DNA of 34,824 nt, from contig SHYO01000029.1 in NCBI GenBank assembly GCA_009692745.1, positions 1 to 34,824 on the forward strand, in the 5' to 3' direction. This document shows, piece after piece, positions 15,890-23,094 of this stretch. How positions within the stretch are numbered: the stretch's first letter is position 1; the number at the start of each line of letters is the position of its first letter. The position numbers were made by a program, and so were the translations under genes. Under the pieces are notes generated by a model. The model saw nothing but the letters and a program-made list of their open reading frames with translations. It did not search any database and was not told where the DNA came from. Source of the DNA: Chloroflexota bacterium. GTDB taxonomy: Bacteria; Chloroflexota; Anaerolineae; Epilineales; SHYO01.

Positions 15890-15990
15890 CTGAAGTTTAG
15901 ACTAATTGACATTCAGTGGCACATATTGTGGTTGTTCTATGCATTGAACTACTACATGTAGTAGCAAAACGCATTTAGTCTAAAGTCCAG
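15890..15990. repeat. 101-bp palindromic element with terminal inverted repeats (MITE-like)
   Basis: The ends CTGAAGTTTAGACTAA (15890-15905) and TTTAGTCTAAAGTCCAG (15974-15990) are imperfect inverted repeats (core TTTAGACTAA). Inside lies a perfect 16-bp palindrome CTACTACATGTAGTAG (15949-15964). The unit has no coding capacity and sits exactly between two convergent genes. Confidence 0.55.
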
Positions 15991-16010
15991 ATAAATGAAT
16001 CTGCGCTACC

Positions 16011-16691
16011 TCAGCTAACAATATACATAGCCGTGTGAGCCCCTTTTTGGAATTCGTAGGGCACTCTCCTAAACTCAACCCGGCCACCCCGCTGTTCCAA
16101 CGCGGCTGTCACCGGCGCCACGTAGGCCGATATGTTTACCCCCAGATTTAGCAGTGGGAAAATGCGCACCTCCGTTGCTACACGGCATAGCTCAATGATC
16201 GAGTCCAGGTGAAACTCCTGGGATAGCTGCTCCGTGTAAAGAAATAGAAAGTGCGAGCACAAGGCCAGGTCAAATTCTTTGTCCTGGAAGGGCAAATACG
16301 GCAGACTGGCATCCACATACCGGCCCTCTTTTACTCCCCGCGGGAAATCATCCAGGAAACGGCGCATGGCCGCCATCCTGGTCTGCCCCACCGCTTCAGG
16401 AGTAGGCATCAGATCCCAGACGTAATCCTCTGTATTCTTACCTAACTGGTCTATCACCTGCTGGTAAGCCTCATCGATGCGCTGCGCGATCTCCGCTGCC
16501 GTGAATTGGTAGATCGGGTCGCAAGAGATAACTGAGTGGCCTCTCTGCGTAGCTTCCGCATTGAAGCTGGCCGGCCCATCGCCGCACCCCAGGATGCGTC
16601 CCTCCAGCTCCCTTTCCGTCAGGTTAAACATCCTGACATATTCTTCGTAGGACCTGCCCCACGGTACCACTTTATCCAGGGCAAAAGCCAT
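16011..16691 (-). CDS. Class I SAM-dependent methyltransferase, uncharacterised
   Basis: The 226-residue protein has motif I LGCGDGPASF (34-43), followed by an acidic residue at the end of strand 2 (VISCDP, 54-59). Later come the strand-4 region FDLALCSHFLFLY and strand 5 with RIFPLLNLG, which is a Rossmann-type methyltransferase layout. The middle (about 70-125) is an extended helical insertion that may hold the substrate. I do not recognise the substrate class. ATG start with GGGGAGA upstream. The ATG overlaps the stop of a small upstream frame (TAATG), suggesting translational coupling. Confidence 0.85.
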   Translation of the reverse strand: MAFALDKVVPWGRSYEEYVRMFNLTERELEGRILGCGDGPASFNAEATQRGHSVISCDPIYQFTAAEIAQRIDEAYQQVIDQLGKNTEDYVWDLMPTPEAVGQTRMAAMRRFLDDFPRGVKEGRYVDASLPYLPFQDKEFDLALCSHFLFLYTEQLSQEFHLDSIIELCRVATEVRIFPLLNLGVNISAYVAPVTAALEQRGGRVEFRRVPYEFQKGAHTAMYIVS

Positions 16692-16822
16692 TATTTTCTC
16701 CCCACTATGGTAGCCCGAGAGCTACGATTTGCCAACATCACCAGGCTCGCCAGCGCCGCAACGATATTCAGAATGCCAATCCACCTGAATATGCCCGGTG
16801 TTCCTAACAGATAAAACCCCAA
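16691..16822 (-). CDS. Candidate 43-residue single-span membrane protein coupled to the methyltransferase
   Basis: A short leftward frame ends with TAA at 16693-16691, sharing its last A with the methyltransferase ATG. Its product has one long hydrophobic stretch (IFRWIGILNIVAALASLVML, about 11-30) and a basic tail (SSRATIVGRK). The only usable start found is TTG at 16822, with a modest AGG about 8 nt upstream; the frame stays open another 16 codons upstream without an ATG or GTG. It may be a small membrane protein, a coupling leader, or the tail of a decayed gene. Confidence 0.35.
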   Translation of the reverse strand: MGFYLLGTPGIFRWIGILNIVAALASLVMLANRSSRATIVGRK

Positions 16823-17354
16823 CAGAGATACCTGTTTCCATAATCTTATGCAGCAGACGAATTATCGACATTTCTTGTTGCCCTATTTTTGCCCTCTACA
16901 AAGGACAAAGTGGGGCGCATACTTCACTTAAAGCCGGAAATTTTCAGCGAAACCTGGTAATAGCATTATTATAAAGATATACCGTCAGGAGACGCGGCAA
17001 ATTGACCAGATAAGCTGAATGTTGAACCACAGCACCTATACTGCCTCATAGAGAGCCTTCATGAGAGCGCTCCAAGATGATGCGATTGCCCTGGGCAAAT
17101 ACTATGCCCAAAGGGCTGTGTCCGGTCATCCCCCTATGTCTACGTAGATAACATACCTCTGTCAGCGGGTTGACACCCCGCGCTGATGCTTCTTGTCCTC
17201 GAGAGACCGGGCCGGAGCTGCCAGGGTTTCCGATCAGGCCAGGTGGTTGGGGCCTGAAGTGGAGGCTTCCGGGCACGAGTTGCTATCTTCCTCAGCATCT
17301 AGCAGAAAGTCGCGGTAGACCGTTGCAGGTTTATCGGGTTGGATGTAGTATGTA
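16823..17354. other. About 530 bp without a recognisable gene
   Basis: I see no convincing coding frame here. A 76-codon leftward frame (17046-17276) lacks a ribosome-binding site and resembles nothing I know. No integrase or duplicated tRNA 3' end was found, although a tRNA 3' terminus faces this stretch. Confidence 0.5.
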
Positions 17355-17428
17355 TACCCCCGACAGGATTCGAACCTGTAACCTAAGGATTAGAAGTCCT
17401 TCGCTCTGTCCAATTGAGCTACGGGGGC
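17355..17428 (-). tRNA. tRNA-Arg (anticodon UCU)
   Basis: The minus strand folds into a full cloverleaf of 74 nt. The acceptor stem GCCCCCG pairs with CGGGGGT (one G-U pair). The D arm contains TAGCTCAATTGGACAGAGC, the anticodon stem AAGGA/TCCTT holds loop CTTCTAA with anticodon TCT (17394-17392), and the T arm has GGTTCGAATCC. The discriminator is A; CCA is not encoded. It reads AGA codons. Its promoter lies 32 nt upstream. Confidence 0.97.
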
Positions 17429-17459
17429 AGGGGCAGGAAAAGGATTATATGCAGCAGTA

Positions 17460-17488
17460 ATTCTAGCAAATTTGGCAAATCTCGTCAA
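17460..17488 (-). promoter_or_regulatory. Promoter of tRNA-Arg
   Basis: On the minus strand TTGACG (17488-17483) and TAGAAT (17465-17460) are 17 bp apart, followed by a short leader of about 25 nt before the mature tRNA 5' end at 17428. Confidence 0.7.
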
Positions 17489-17614
17489 GGTGATCAAGAA
17501 TGGACCAATATCGGCGCTACGCCAGCTATTTTCCTGGGTGCCAATACGTCTGCAACATTTTAACTCTTTTTCTACCTGGCGGGTCTTATGATGGAAAACA
17601 AGGAGAGCAGCTCT

Positions 17615-18637
17615 ATGGCTACGAGGCTTTCGATGGACGTGAAACAAGTGAAGCTGCAGGCGTACCGGGAATCGCGCCGCCGGGGAATGGCATGGCTGTT
17701 GCAGCAAATGAACTCCGATGGATCTATCGGAGACCCGCAAGAGGGATTTTATTTCTACCGGGCGCCCTGGACGTTTGCTGTCACCGGCGAGACGGAGGCG
17801 GCGCACGCGATCTGTGGTTGGATCCGTCAGCATATGCTGACGCCTGAAGGCACTATTGATGGCCCATACCGCACTTCAGGCTATGCCTATACCTACCAGA
17901 ACTCAGCCCTCATCATCGGCGCCCACCTGGCACTGCAGTATGATCTGAGCTGTGGCGTGATGGCTAATTTGCTCACTTATCGGGACCCCCGCTCGGGCGG
18001 CTTCGCCAACGATAAATTAGACGATGGGGGGATGAGCGATGACATGGATATCCCCTTTACCTGCGGCGCGGGCTTTGCCTGCCTGGCTACGGGGCATATC
18101 GATGAGGCGCGCGATGTATATCGCTTTCTGAAAAACATCTATCAGGTGCAGGAGGCCTTACCAGAGCGTTTCTACTACACCCTATCGCGCCAGACTCAGG
18201 CGCCGATCAAAGAATATCCCAAAGAGCGCGAAATTGGGTACCTGGTAGAAAACCAGGCCGCCCGCCGGCAGCGCTGGACCATCGGTGGCATCTCCGCCGG
18301 TTTCCTCTGCCGCCTGTATATGGTAGACCCCCGGCCGGAATATATGGCTCTGGCCCGCAAATACCAGGCGTTCTCGATGGCCGCCACCGAGCGCCAATTC
18401 GACTACTCCCACGTCTGCAAGAGCAGTTGGGGCAGCTCTTTGCTATACCAGCTTACCGGCGAGGAGCAGTACTTGAGCTGGACCCACAAGATGGGCGACT
18501 GGTATATTGACAATCAGAATGCGGCAGGATACTGGCACTGGGACTATTATACGACCCTGGGTTCCCATATTGAGCTGGCTCTGGAATTTGTAATGCACCT
18601 GGACACCTTGATCGGAGGTCTGGCTTCTCGGCCCTAA
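17615..18637 (+). CDS. Alpha/alpha-toroid (terpenoid-cyclase-like fold) protein of unknown function
   Basis: A 340-residue soluble protein made of repeating helix pairs with Gly-rich turns, such as QQMNSDGSIGD, YRDPRSGGFAND and WRYW-like aromatic clusters (AAGYWHWDYYTT). This suggests the alpha/alpha toroid of terpenoid cyclases, prenyltransferases and some glycoside-processing proteins. The DDGGMSDDMDIP stretch is acidic, but a clear cyclase DxDD or prenyltransferase zinc site is not evident. I do not assign a reaction. The start is ATG at 17615, with AAGGAG 9 nt upstream; two earlier ATGs (17588, 17591) would include that site. It precedes the PhyH gene by 136 bp on the same strand. Confidence 0.75.
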   Translation: MATRLSMDVKQVKLQAYRESRRRGMAWLLQQMNSDGSIGDPQEGFYFYRAPWTFAVTGETEAAHAICGWIRQHMLTPEGTIDGPYRTSGYAYTYQNSALIIGAHLALQYDLSCGVMANLLTYRDPRSGGFANDKLDDGGMSDDMDIPFTCGAGFACLATGHIDEARDVYRFLKNIYQVQEALPERFYYTLSRQTQAPIKEYPKEREIGYLVENQAARRQRWTIGGISAGFLCRLYMVDPRPEYMALARKYQAFSMAATERQFDYSHVCKSSWGSSLLYQLTGEEQYLSWTHKMGDWYIDNQNAAGYWHWDYYTTLGSHIELALEFVMHLDTLIGGLASRP

Positions 18638-18670
18638 AGAAAAATCTGCACCGTTACGACGTCCTGAGCT

Positions 18671-18699
18671 TTGACATTCCGGGCAAAGACTGGTATAAG
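18671..18699 (+). promoter_or_regulatory. Promoter of the PhyH dioxygenase gene
   Basis: TTGACA (18671-18676) and TATAAG (18694-18699) are separated by 17 bp. The dioxygenase can therefore be transcribed independently of the toroid gene, with a leader of about 68 nt. Confidence 0.72.
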
Positions 18700-18773
18700 C
18701 CTGGGAGACGTTCACCCCAGTCTATACCTAGAAATTTCTGTTCAGAGAAACTTTATCTCATAGAGGAGAAAAT

Positions 18774-19550
18774 ATGACCATTAGTACGGAACAAAAAGAA
18801 GCTTTCTGGCGCGACGGATTTCTGCCCTATCCCCAGCTTTTGAGTGCAGAGGAGCTGCGCGCATTGCAGCAGCGGACGGAAGATATTGCCTATGGCCGGG
18901 TGAATTTGCCGGCCGACATCAAAGGCATCCCGATCCTACAAAAAGAGCCGAGCATCATCAAAGGGGAAGCTAAAGCCGCCAACCCGCTGGATGAGTTGCG
19001 CAAGATCAATTTCCCCTCCTTCGTCGATGAAGTCTTTCAGCATACCGCCCGGAGCCCGAAGATTGTGGATGTGATTGTGGATCTGTTCGGCACCGAAGAT
19101 ATCAAGCTGCTGGGCGATCAGATCTTTATGAAACCGCCACACCTCGGCTCGGCGAAGGAGTACCACCAGGATACCGCCTCCTGGCCACATCTCGTCCCCC
19201 AAAGCCAGATCACCTGCTGGATTGCCATCGATGCTGCCACCGTCGATAACGGATGCATGCGCTGTATACCTGCCAGCCATACCCTCGGCTTGATCCAATT
19301 ACAACATCTACCGCAGCTCCTGACCGACGAAGTCAAAGCCACGGATAGGGCCATTGAGCTGCCGGCCGGCGGTTGTATGTTCCACCACAGCTTGAATTTG
19401 CATTATACCGGGGCGAATACCACCGCTTACCGGCGGCGCGGCTGGGCCTTGCACTATATGATTGCCCAATCGCGGGACTTGAGCGCCCCGGATGAGGTTC
19501 ATGTCGATTACATTTCAATCCGAGGCAAGTCCTATCCGGGTTGTGTGTAA
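18774..19550 (+). CDS. Phytanoyl-CoA dioxygenase (PhyH) family Fe(II)/2-oxoglutarate oxygenase
   Basis: The 258-residue protein has the PhyH double-stranded beta-helix fold. Iron ligands are His131 and Asp133 (EYHQDTASW) and distal His210 (HSLNLHYTGAN), with an Arg-rich stretch (220-222) for 2-oxoglutarate. The N-terminal EAFWRDGFLPYPQLLS is the usual start of the family. It hydroxylates a small molecule using O2 and 2-oxoglutarate; the substrate is unknown, and families of such enzymes are common next to sugar-acid and phosphonate genes. ATG start with AGAGGAG upstream. It ends convergent with the enolase-superfamily gene across a repeat-rich spacer. Confidence 0.92.
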   Translation: MTISTEQKEAFWRDGFLPYPQLLSAEELRALQQRTEDIAYGRVNLPADIKGIPILQKEPSIIKGEAKAANPLDELRKINFPSFVDEVFQHTARSPKIVDVIVDLFGTEDIKLLGDQIFMKPPHLGSAKEYHQDTASWPHLVPQSQITCWIAIDAATVDNGCMRCIPASHTLGLIQLQHLPQLLTDEVKATDRAIELPAGGCMFHHSLNLHYTGANTTAYRRRGWALHYMIAQSRDLSAPDEVHVDYISIRGKSYPGCV

Positions 19551-19566
19551 CTGATAAGAAAGAATA

Positions 19567-19694
19567 TAACAGGATAAGAAGGATAAAAACGGCAGGATAA
19601 AGACAGCAGGATGAAAAGCATAATATCGATTCCTTGCAAAGCTCTTTTCCGCTTTATCCTATCTTATCCTGCCACCTATCCTTTTATCCTGTTA
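19567..19694. repeat. Large imperfect inverted repeat built from CAGGATAA units
   Basis: The left half repeats CAGGATAA/AGGATAA about four times and the right half repeats the complement TTATCCTG/TATCCT. The arms (from TAACAGGATAA at 19567 to TTATCCTGTTA at 19694) can fold into one long hairpin. It separates two convergent genes and may serve as a bidirectional transcription barrier. Similar ATCCTG arrays occur between genes in many uncultured bacteria, from memory. Confidence 0.7.
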
Positions 19695-19715
19695 AATTTC
19701 TTTTCCTTTCGGATT

Positions 19716-20861
19716 TTACCAGTTCGTGTGGGAGCCATCCGCCCGGTGCAGGTGGGGGGATTCCGAGAATTTGAAAGGTTCGCGGGCCATCTCCTCGTTG
19801 AATTCAACCCCTAACCCTGGGCCCTGGGGCACGGCGTAATGGTCCCCTGTGCGCTTCAGTTGCATGGGAAAGAGTTCGTCGCTGAAGGTAAACTCATTAG
19901 CCCGGTCCTCTAACCAGGAAAAATTGGGCACAGCCGCAGAAAAGTGTACATGGGCGGCGGTACTGATAGGGCCGAGGGGATTGTGCGGCATCAGGTCGAT
20001 ATAATGGGCTTCGCACCAGCCGGCGACCTTCATCGCTTCCGTAAAACCACCCACATTGCACACATCCAACCGGGCAAAATTGGTCAGGCCGCGCTCGATG
20101 TAGGGTAAAAAGGCCCATTTGCTGGAAAACTCCTCGCCGATGGCAAAGGGCACCGGGGTTAAGGTGCGCAGCGAGGCATAGGCTTCGGGACATTCATCCC
20201 GGATCGGCTCTTCCAGGAAATCCAGCGTGCCGGGCGGCAGCATTTGGCAGAAGGAGGCAGTTTCGGCCACGTTCAGGCGGTGGTGGTAATCAATGCCCAA
20301 AACGGGAGCGCGCCCCAATGCTTCGCGCGCCTTGATCATCCATTCAGCCGTGACCGCAATCGACTTCCGTGGCTCGAAAAGATTGGCATCTCCCCCGGTA
20401 TCCGGATGCCCGGGCACAAAGCGGATCACACTCCACCCTTGGGTAATTAACTTCTGCGCCTCTGCGATCACCTCAGGTCCCAGGGGCTTGTTGACCGTGA
20501 CAAAGCAAGGGACAAAATTACGGTGGGCGCCGCCGAGAAGCTGATAGACGGGCACCCCCAGCTTGCGGGCCACCAGGTCATGCAACGCGATGTCGATGGC
20601 AGAGATGGCGGCCGTCAGTACCCGCCCGCCCTCAAAATATTGGCTGCGATAAAGCTCCTGCCAGATAGCCCCAATGCGCATTGGGTCTTTGCCGATCAGG
20701 AACTCCCGAAAATGCTTCACGGCGCCCTGTACCGCCAGCTCGCGGCTGGAGAGGCCCGCCTCCCCCCAGCCATAGAACCCTTCATCGGTTTCGATCTTCA
20801 GCACGAACATATTGCGGAATGTGCCCCAGGTTGGAAAGGTTTTGACTTCTGTGATCTTCAT
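19716..20861 (-). CDS. Mandelate racemase/enolase-superfamily sugar-acid dehydratase, D-galactonate-dehydratase-like
   Basis: The 381-residue protein has the N-terminal capping domain (ETDEGFYGWGEAG) and the beta/alpha barrel of the superfamily. Catalytic positions are Asp191 and His193 in GIDYHH, Glu217 in FLEEP, Glu243 in AIGEEF and His293 in MPHNP. These have the same spacing as the metal ligands and bases of E. coli DgoD (shifted by 8 throughout, from memory), so it probably dehydrates an aldonic acid to a 2-keto-3-deoxy acid. The precise sugar is not certain. ATG start with AGGGGGTAA upstream. It is the last gene of the leftward run. Confidence 0.9.
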   Translation of the reverse strand: MKITEVKTFPTWGTFRNMFVLKIETDEGFYGWGEAGLSSRELAVQGAVKHFREFLIGKDPMRIGAIWQELYRSQYFEGGRVLTAAISAIDIALHDLVARKLGVPVYQLLGGAHRNFVPCFVTVNKPLGPEVIAEAQKLITQGWSVIRFVPGHPDTGGDANLFEPRKSIAVTAEWMIKAREALGRAPVLGIDYHHRLNVAETASFCQMLPPGTLDFLEEPIRDECPEAYASLRTLTPVPFAIGEEFSSKWAFLPYIERGLTNFARLDVCNVGGFTEAMKVAGWCEAHYIDLMPHNPLGPISTAAHVHFSAAVPNFSWLEDRANEFTFSDELFPMQLKRTGDHYAVPQGPGLGVEFNEEMAREPFKFSESPHLHRADGSHTNW

Positions 20862-20903
20862 GGTTACCCCCTTAGATGGTTGACAGGTTTGCAGGTTGGA
20901 AAG

Positions 20904-22127
20904 TTACCGGGTTGAGGCCGGTATGCCATTACACAAGAAGTCGAACAGATCGTAGTTATGCGCGACGCCAGATTGCAGCCAGGCAGCGTAATCGTCAAGC
21001 AAGGGGCGATTGATCATCAGCGGCACTATCTGCTCATGCAAGCCGCCGTGGGAGCGCAGCCCCTCAGCGACCGGCGCCAGGTCGTGCCATTGCGGCGTGC
21101 GGCCTAAGACAGTACCCTGGTCGCCCAGCACCACCAGTTGCCCGATGCGATCTGCAGGCAATGCGAAGCGCGCGACAGCCTCTGCCTGGGTCAGCACCGC
21201 TTCCACGCCGGGCACAGCCTTTAGCACGGCGGCTGCCCCGGCCACATGACCGGCGTCCACATACACCGTGGCATACGAACCCAACGCCCCGTGATGGATG
21301 ACATAAGGGTCTGTAATAGGCAGAATAACCCTTGATTCCTGATAGCCGTTGGTGTGCAAGATAGTTTCGATGAATTCAACTTTGGGCGATCCGTCCGCAT
21401 GTACCTTGGCATTCATGCCATGATCAGCGGTAATGCCTAAAATCACACCCAGGGCGTCCAGCCGGCCTATCAGCACATCCAGTTGGCTATAAAAACGATT
21501 GGCCTCCGGCGTCCCCGGAGCATATTTGTGCTGCACAAAATCCGTAGTAGTCAGATAAGCCAGGTGGATACTAGCCCTCTGGCCGGCCAGCGACTGTTCC
21601 AGCAACCGGACTCCCGCTTCGATACAGTAGATGCTAATATCCGGGTCGTATATAGAGGGCGGTTGGCGGCCCACCAAATCCACGATATTGGGCGTGATAG
21701 ATTCGATGGAAAAGCAGATGCTGCCTGTTACCAGGTCCTTTCCCAGCATCTGCCGCAATTTATCCTTCGTGGTGACAGCGGCTGTAGCATACCCTGCCCG
21801 GCCCAAAGCGGAAAAGATGGTGGGGCAGCGCAGGTAAGCAGGGTCATTCATCATGACCTCGGTCCCACGCTCCTGGTCGTAGAAGTAGTTGCCGCAGATG
21901 CCGTTGACAATCGGAGGCACTCCGGTGACAATGGCAATATTATTGGGGTTAGTAAAAGAGGGAATGACGGAATTTACCAGGCCGTAACTACCTTGCGCCA
22001 TGATGCGCCGCAGGTGCGGCATGACATCCGCGGCAGCATCGAGATAAGCGGGGGCCGTGCCATCCAGGCAAATGCCCACCACCGGGAAATTGAACAAGCT
22101 ATAAGAGCGTCCGTTTATTGTGATCAC
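20904..22127 (-). CDS. phnA: Phosphonoacetate hydrolase homologue (alkaline-phosphatase superfamily)
   Basis: The 407-residue protein matches PhnA, which splits phosphonoacetate into acetate and phosphate. It has INGRSY at the N-terminus, then Asp22 (CLDGT) and nucleophile Thr59 (PSFTNPNN). Further along are VTGVPPIVNGICGNYF, EVMMNDP, Asp196/His200 (TTTDFVQH), Asp235/His236 (TADHGMNAK), LPITDPYVIHHGALGS and His360 (RSHGGL). All ligands for the two zinc ions can be found. No phosphonate uptake or AEP-degradation genes accompany it; it lies inside a sugar-acid operon between the enolase and FAH genes. The start is GTG at 22127 with only a weak ribosome-binding site. Confidence 0.88.
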   Translation of the reverse strand: MITINGRSYSLFNFPVVGICLDGTAPAYLDAAADVMPHLRRIMAQGSYGLVNSVIPSFTNPNNIAIVTGVPPIVNGICGNYFYDQERGTEVMMNDPAYLRCPTIFSALGRAGYATAAVTTKDKLRQMLGKDLVTGSICFSIESITPNIVDLVGRQPPSIYDPDISIYCIEAGVRLLEQSLAGQRASIHLAYLTTTDFVQHKYAPGTPEANRFYSQLDVLIGRLDALGVILGITADHGMNAKVHADGSPKVEFIETILHTNGYQESRVILPITDPYVIHHGALGSYATVYVDAGHVAGAAAVLKAVPGVEAVLTQAEAVARFALPADRIGQLVVLGDQGTVLGRTPQWHDLAPVAEGLRSHGGLHEQIVPLMINRPLLDDYAAWLQSGVAHNYDLFDFLCNGIPASTR

Positions 22128-22196
22128 CCGGATAAGAGCCTCAGACTTGCGGAACCCAGACTACATACCGGCACTTGGAACTCCTTATTTCTGATT

Positions 22197-23066
22197 TTAA
22201 CGCTCAGCTACACTGTTCTCGATGGTCAACGCGCCGACAGTAATCTTGACAGTATCGCCGGACTGCATACTGAAAGACTCCGGCGGCACTATCCCGGTGC
22301 CGGTCATGAGGAAGACGCCTTGAGGGAAATCCAGCTCTTTGCAGAGATAGTCGACCAATTCCTCCAGGCTGCGCTTCATCTGGGAGACCCTGGTCTCACC
22401 GTGGAAGACGGATGCGGGCGTCAGGCGCTCCGGGTACGGAGCAACGCTTGGGCGCAAGATTTCGACCTCGATAGGCAGATCCCGCAACTCATCTGCTCCC
22501 GCCAGAAGAATGCCCGGTCCCAAGGCACACGATTGGTTATAAATCTTCGCCTGGGGCAGATAAAGGGGATTAGCGCCTTCGATATCTCTGGAGGAGACGT
22601 CGTTCCCGGCGCAATAGCCTATAATCTCTTTATGGCGATTGATGACCAGCACCAGCTCCGGTTCAGGCACATTCCAGCGGCTATCTGCCCGGATGCGAAT
22701 AGGCATGGTGTGGCCAACCACTCGCCAACCGATAGATTTCAGGAAGAGCTCAGGGCGCACCGCAGCGTAAACCTTCGCGTAAACATCCCGCGCTTCCGAC
22801 TCTGCCTCGCGGGCGACACGGCTGCGGAGATAGGTCACGCCGCTGGCCCAAACCTCCTGCAGCGGTTCAAGAGGTGGCAACAAGGGGAGGGATTCCCCGA
22901 TAGATTCCCCTTTAGGCAGCGCGCCCAATATTTCGCTGATGGTGCTTTGGCGCAGATCCATTAAGAAATCCAGGCCAAATTCCCTATTATGCGGCATCGT
23001 ACGAAGCAGCGCTCCATCCAACGCCCAGCGGGCGCCCTGGGGTGTATGATGGCGAGTCAGGTACAT
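22197..23066 (-). CDS. FAH-superfamily enzyme, probable 2-keto-3-deoxy-pentonate dehydratase (KdaD-like)
   Basis: The 289-residue protein has the fumarylacetoacetate hydrolase fold with metal ligands Glu135 and Glu137 (VPEPELVL) and Asp156 (AGNDVSSR). It shares the blocks ASGVTYLRSR, VYAKVYAAVRPELF and IEGANPLYLPQAK with archaeal 2-keto-3-deoxy-D-arabinonate dehydratase. That enzyme converts the pathway intermediate to 2-oxoglutarate semialdehyde. In the operon it would act directly after the sugar-acid dehydratases. A diketo-acid hydrolase role (fucose/rhamnose pathway) is the alternative. ATG start with AGGAGG 8 nt upstream. Confidence 0.86.
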   Translation of the reverse strand: MYLTRHHTPQGARWALDGALLRTMPHNREFGLDFLMDLRQSTISEILGALPKGESIGESLPLLPPLEPLQEVWASGVTYLRSRVAREAESEARDVYAKVYAAVRPELFLKSIGWRVVGHTMPIRIRADSRWNVPEPELVLVINRHKEIIGYCAGNDVSSRDIEGANPLYLPQAKIYNQSCALGPGILLAGADELRDLPIEVEILRPSVAPYPERLTPASVFHGETRVSQMKRSLEELVDYLCKELDFPQGVFLMTGTGIVPPESFSMQSGDTVKITVGALTIENSVAER

Positions 23067-23094
23067 GGTTGATTCCTCCTATGCATCTATACGT

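Noticed and set aside
16823-17428. Possible integration site at the tRNA 3' end
   Set aside because: No integrase gene and no repeated tRNA 3' segment could be found in the window.
17170-17460. A 96-codon plus-strand frame ending with a PDRIRTCNLRIRSPS-type peptide
   Set aside because: This is the well-known false product from reading antisense through a tRNA gene; the tRNA-Arg occupies 17355-17428.
21483-22964. Long plus-strand frame of 493 codons
   Set aside because: It lies antisense to phnA and the KdaD-like gene, both of which have clear family motifs; its product shows no recognisable fold.
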